From Cellvibrionaceae bacterium (GTDB lineage: Bacteria; Pseudomonadota; Gammaproteobacteria; Pseudomonadales; Cellvibrionaceae), in assembly GCA_021151615.1 (NCBI GenBank), contig JAGKXA010000234.1:1-6450 (forward strand): DNA of 6,450 nucleotides, in the 5' to 3' direction. The position numbers and the translations under genes were made by a program. Position 1 is the stretch's first letter. Each line of letters begins with the position of its first letter. Below, piece by piece: positions 6,376-6,450 of this stretch. The notes beneath the pieces were generated by a model. The model made no database searches. It saw only the letters and a program-made list of their open reading frames with translations, and was not told the origin of the DNA.

Positions 6376-6450
6376 TTTTAACAGCGATAAAAAACAAGAG
6401 AGAACTGAAGTGGCATTTGCGGGCAAAATGAAGCCCTGATGATAAACATC

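Noticed and set aside
6376..6450. Promoter for the CBM2-DUF1592 operon
   Set aside because: I looked on the - strand for -35/-10 pairs and found no convincing match. The short GGGC/GCCC inverted repeat at 6421-6436 has a 4-bp stem only. The promoter may lie beyond the window.

Overview
The window looks like chromosomal DNA from an aerobic, polysaccharide-degrading gammaproteobacterium of the Cellvibrio/Saccharophagus/Teredinibacter type. The basis is a secreted protein with an N-terminal cellulose-binding CBM2 module joined by a long poly-serine linker to its C-terminal domains, an architecture typical of that group. Base composition looks moderate, and the strong Shine-Dalgarno sites and GTG starts fit a gammaproteobacterium. 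The genus is an inference; no rRNA or other marker is present.

Layout: (1) Bases 1-1991, + strand: the 3' part of an unrecognised, probably exported beta-rich protein, then a PgaB/NodB-type (CE4) polysaccharide deacetylase 29 bases downstream. These probably form one transcription unit. (2) Bases 2004-2645, - strand: a small stand-alone ParA/MinD-type ATPase, convergent with the deacetylase gene with only 12 bases between the stop codons. (3) Bases 2646-2819: an intergenic region with a phased 10-base direct repeat and a perfect 19-bp stem-loop that works as an intrinsic terminator. (4) Bases 2820-6362, - strand: a two-gene operon. Its first gene encodes a CBM2 / Ser-linker / DUF1587-DUF1595-DUF1592-DUF1588-DUF1585 protein (753 aa, GTG start). 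Its second encodes a Tat-exported DUF1552-family protein (413 aa). (5) Bases 6363-6450: a short leader with a clear ribosome binding site and no promoter I can call.

The most interesting unit is the CBM2-DUF1592 / DUF1552 pair. DUF1592-type and DUF1552-type genes are known to sit side by side in planctomycetes, myxobacteria and some proteobacteria, but their biochemical function is not established. Here the DUF1592-type protein carries a cellulose-binding module with the three spaced tryptophans of CBM2a. It also lacks the CxxCH haem-like motif that I would expect in its DUF1588 region. This suggests an exported two-protein system directed at cellulose or plant cell walls whose chemistry is unknown. 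The other genes are more ordinary: an envelope or extracellular polysaccharide deacetylase with an unknown partner, and an orphan ParA.
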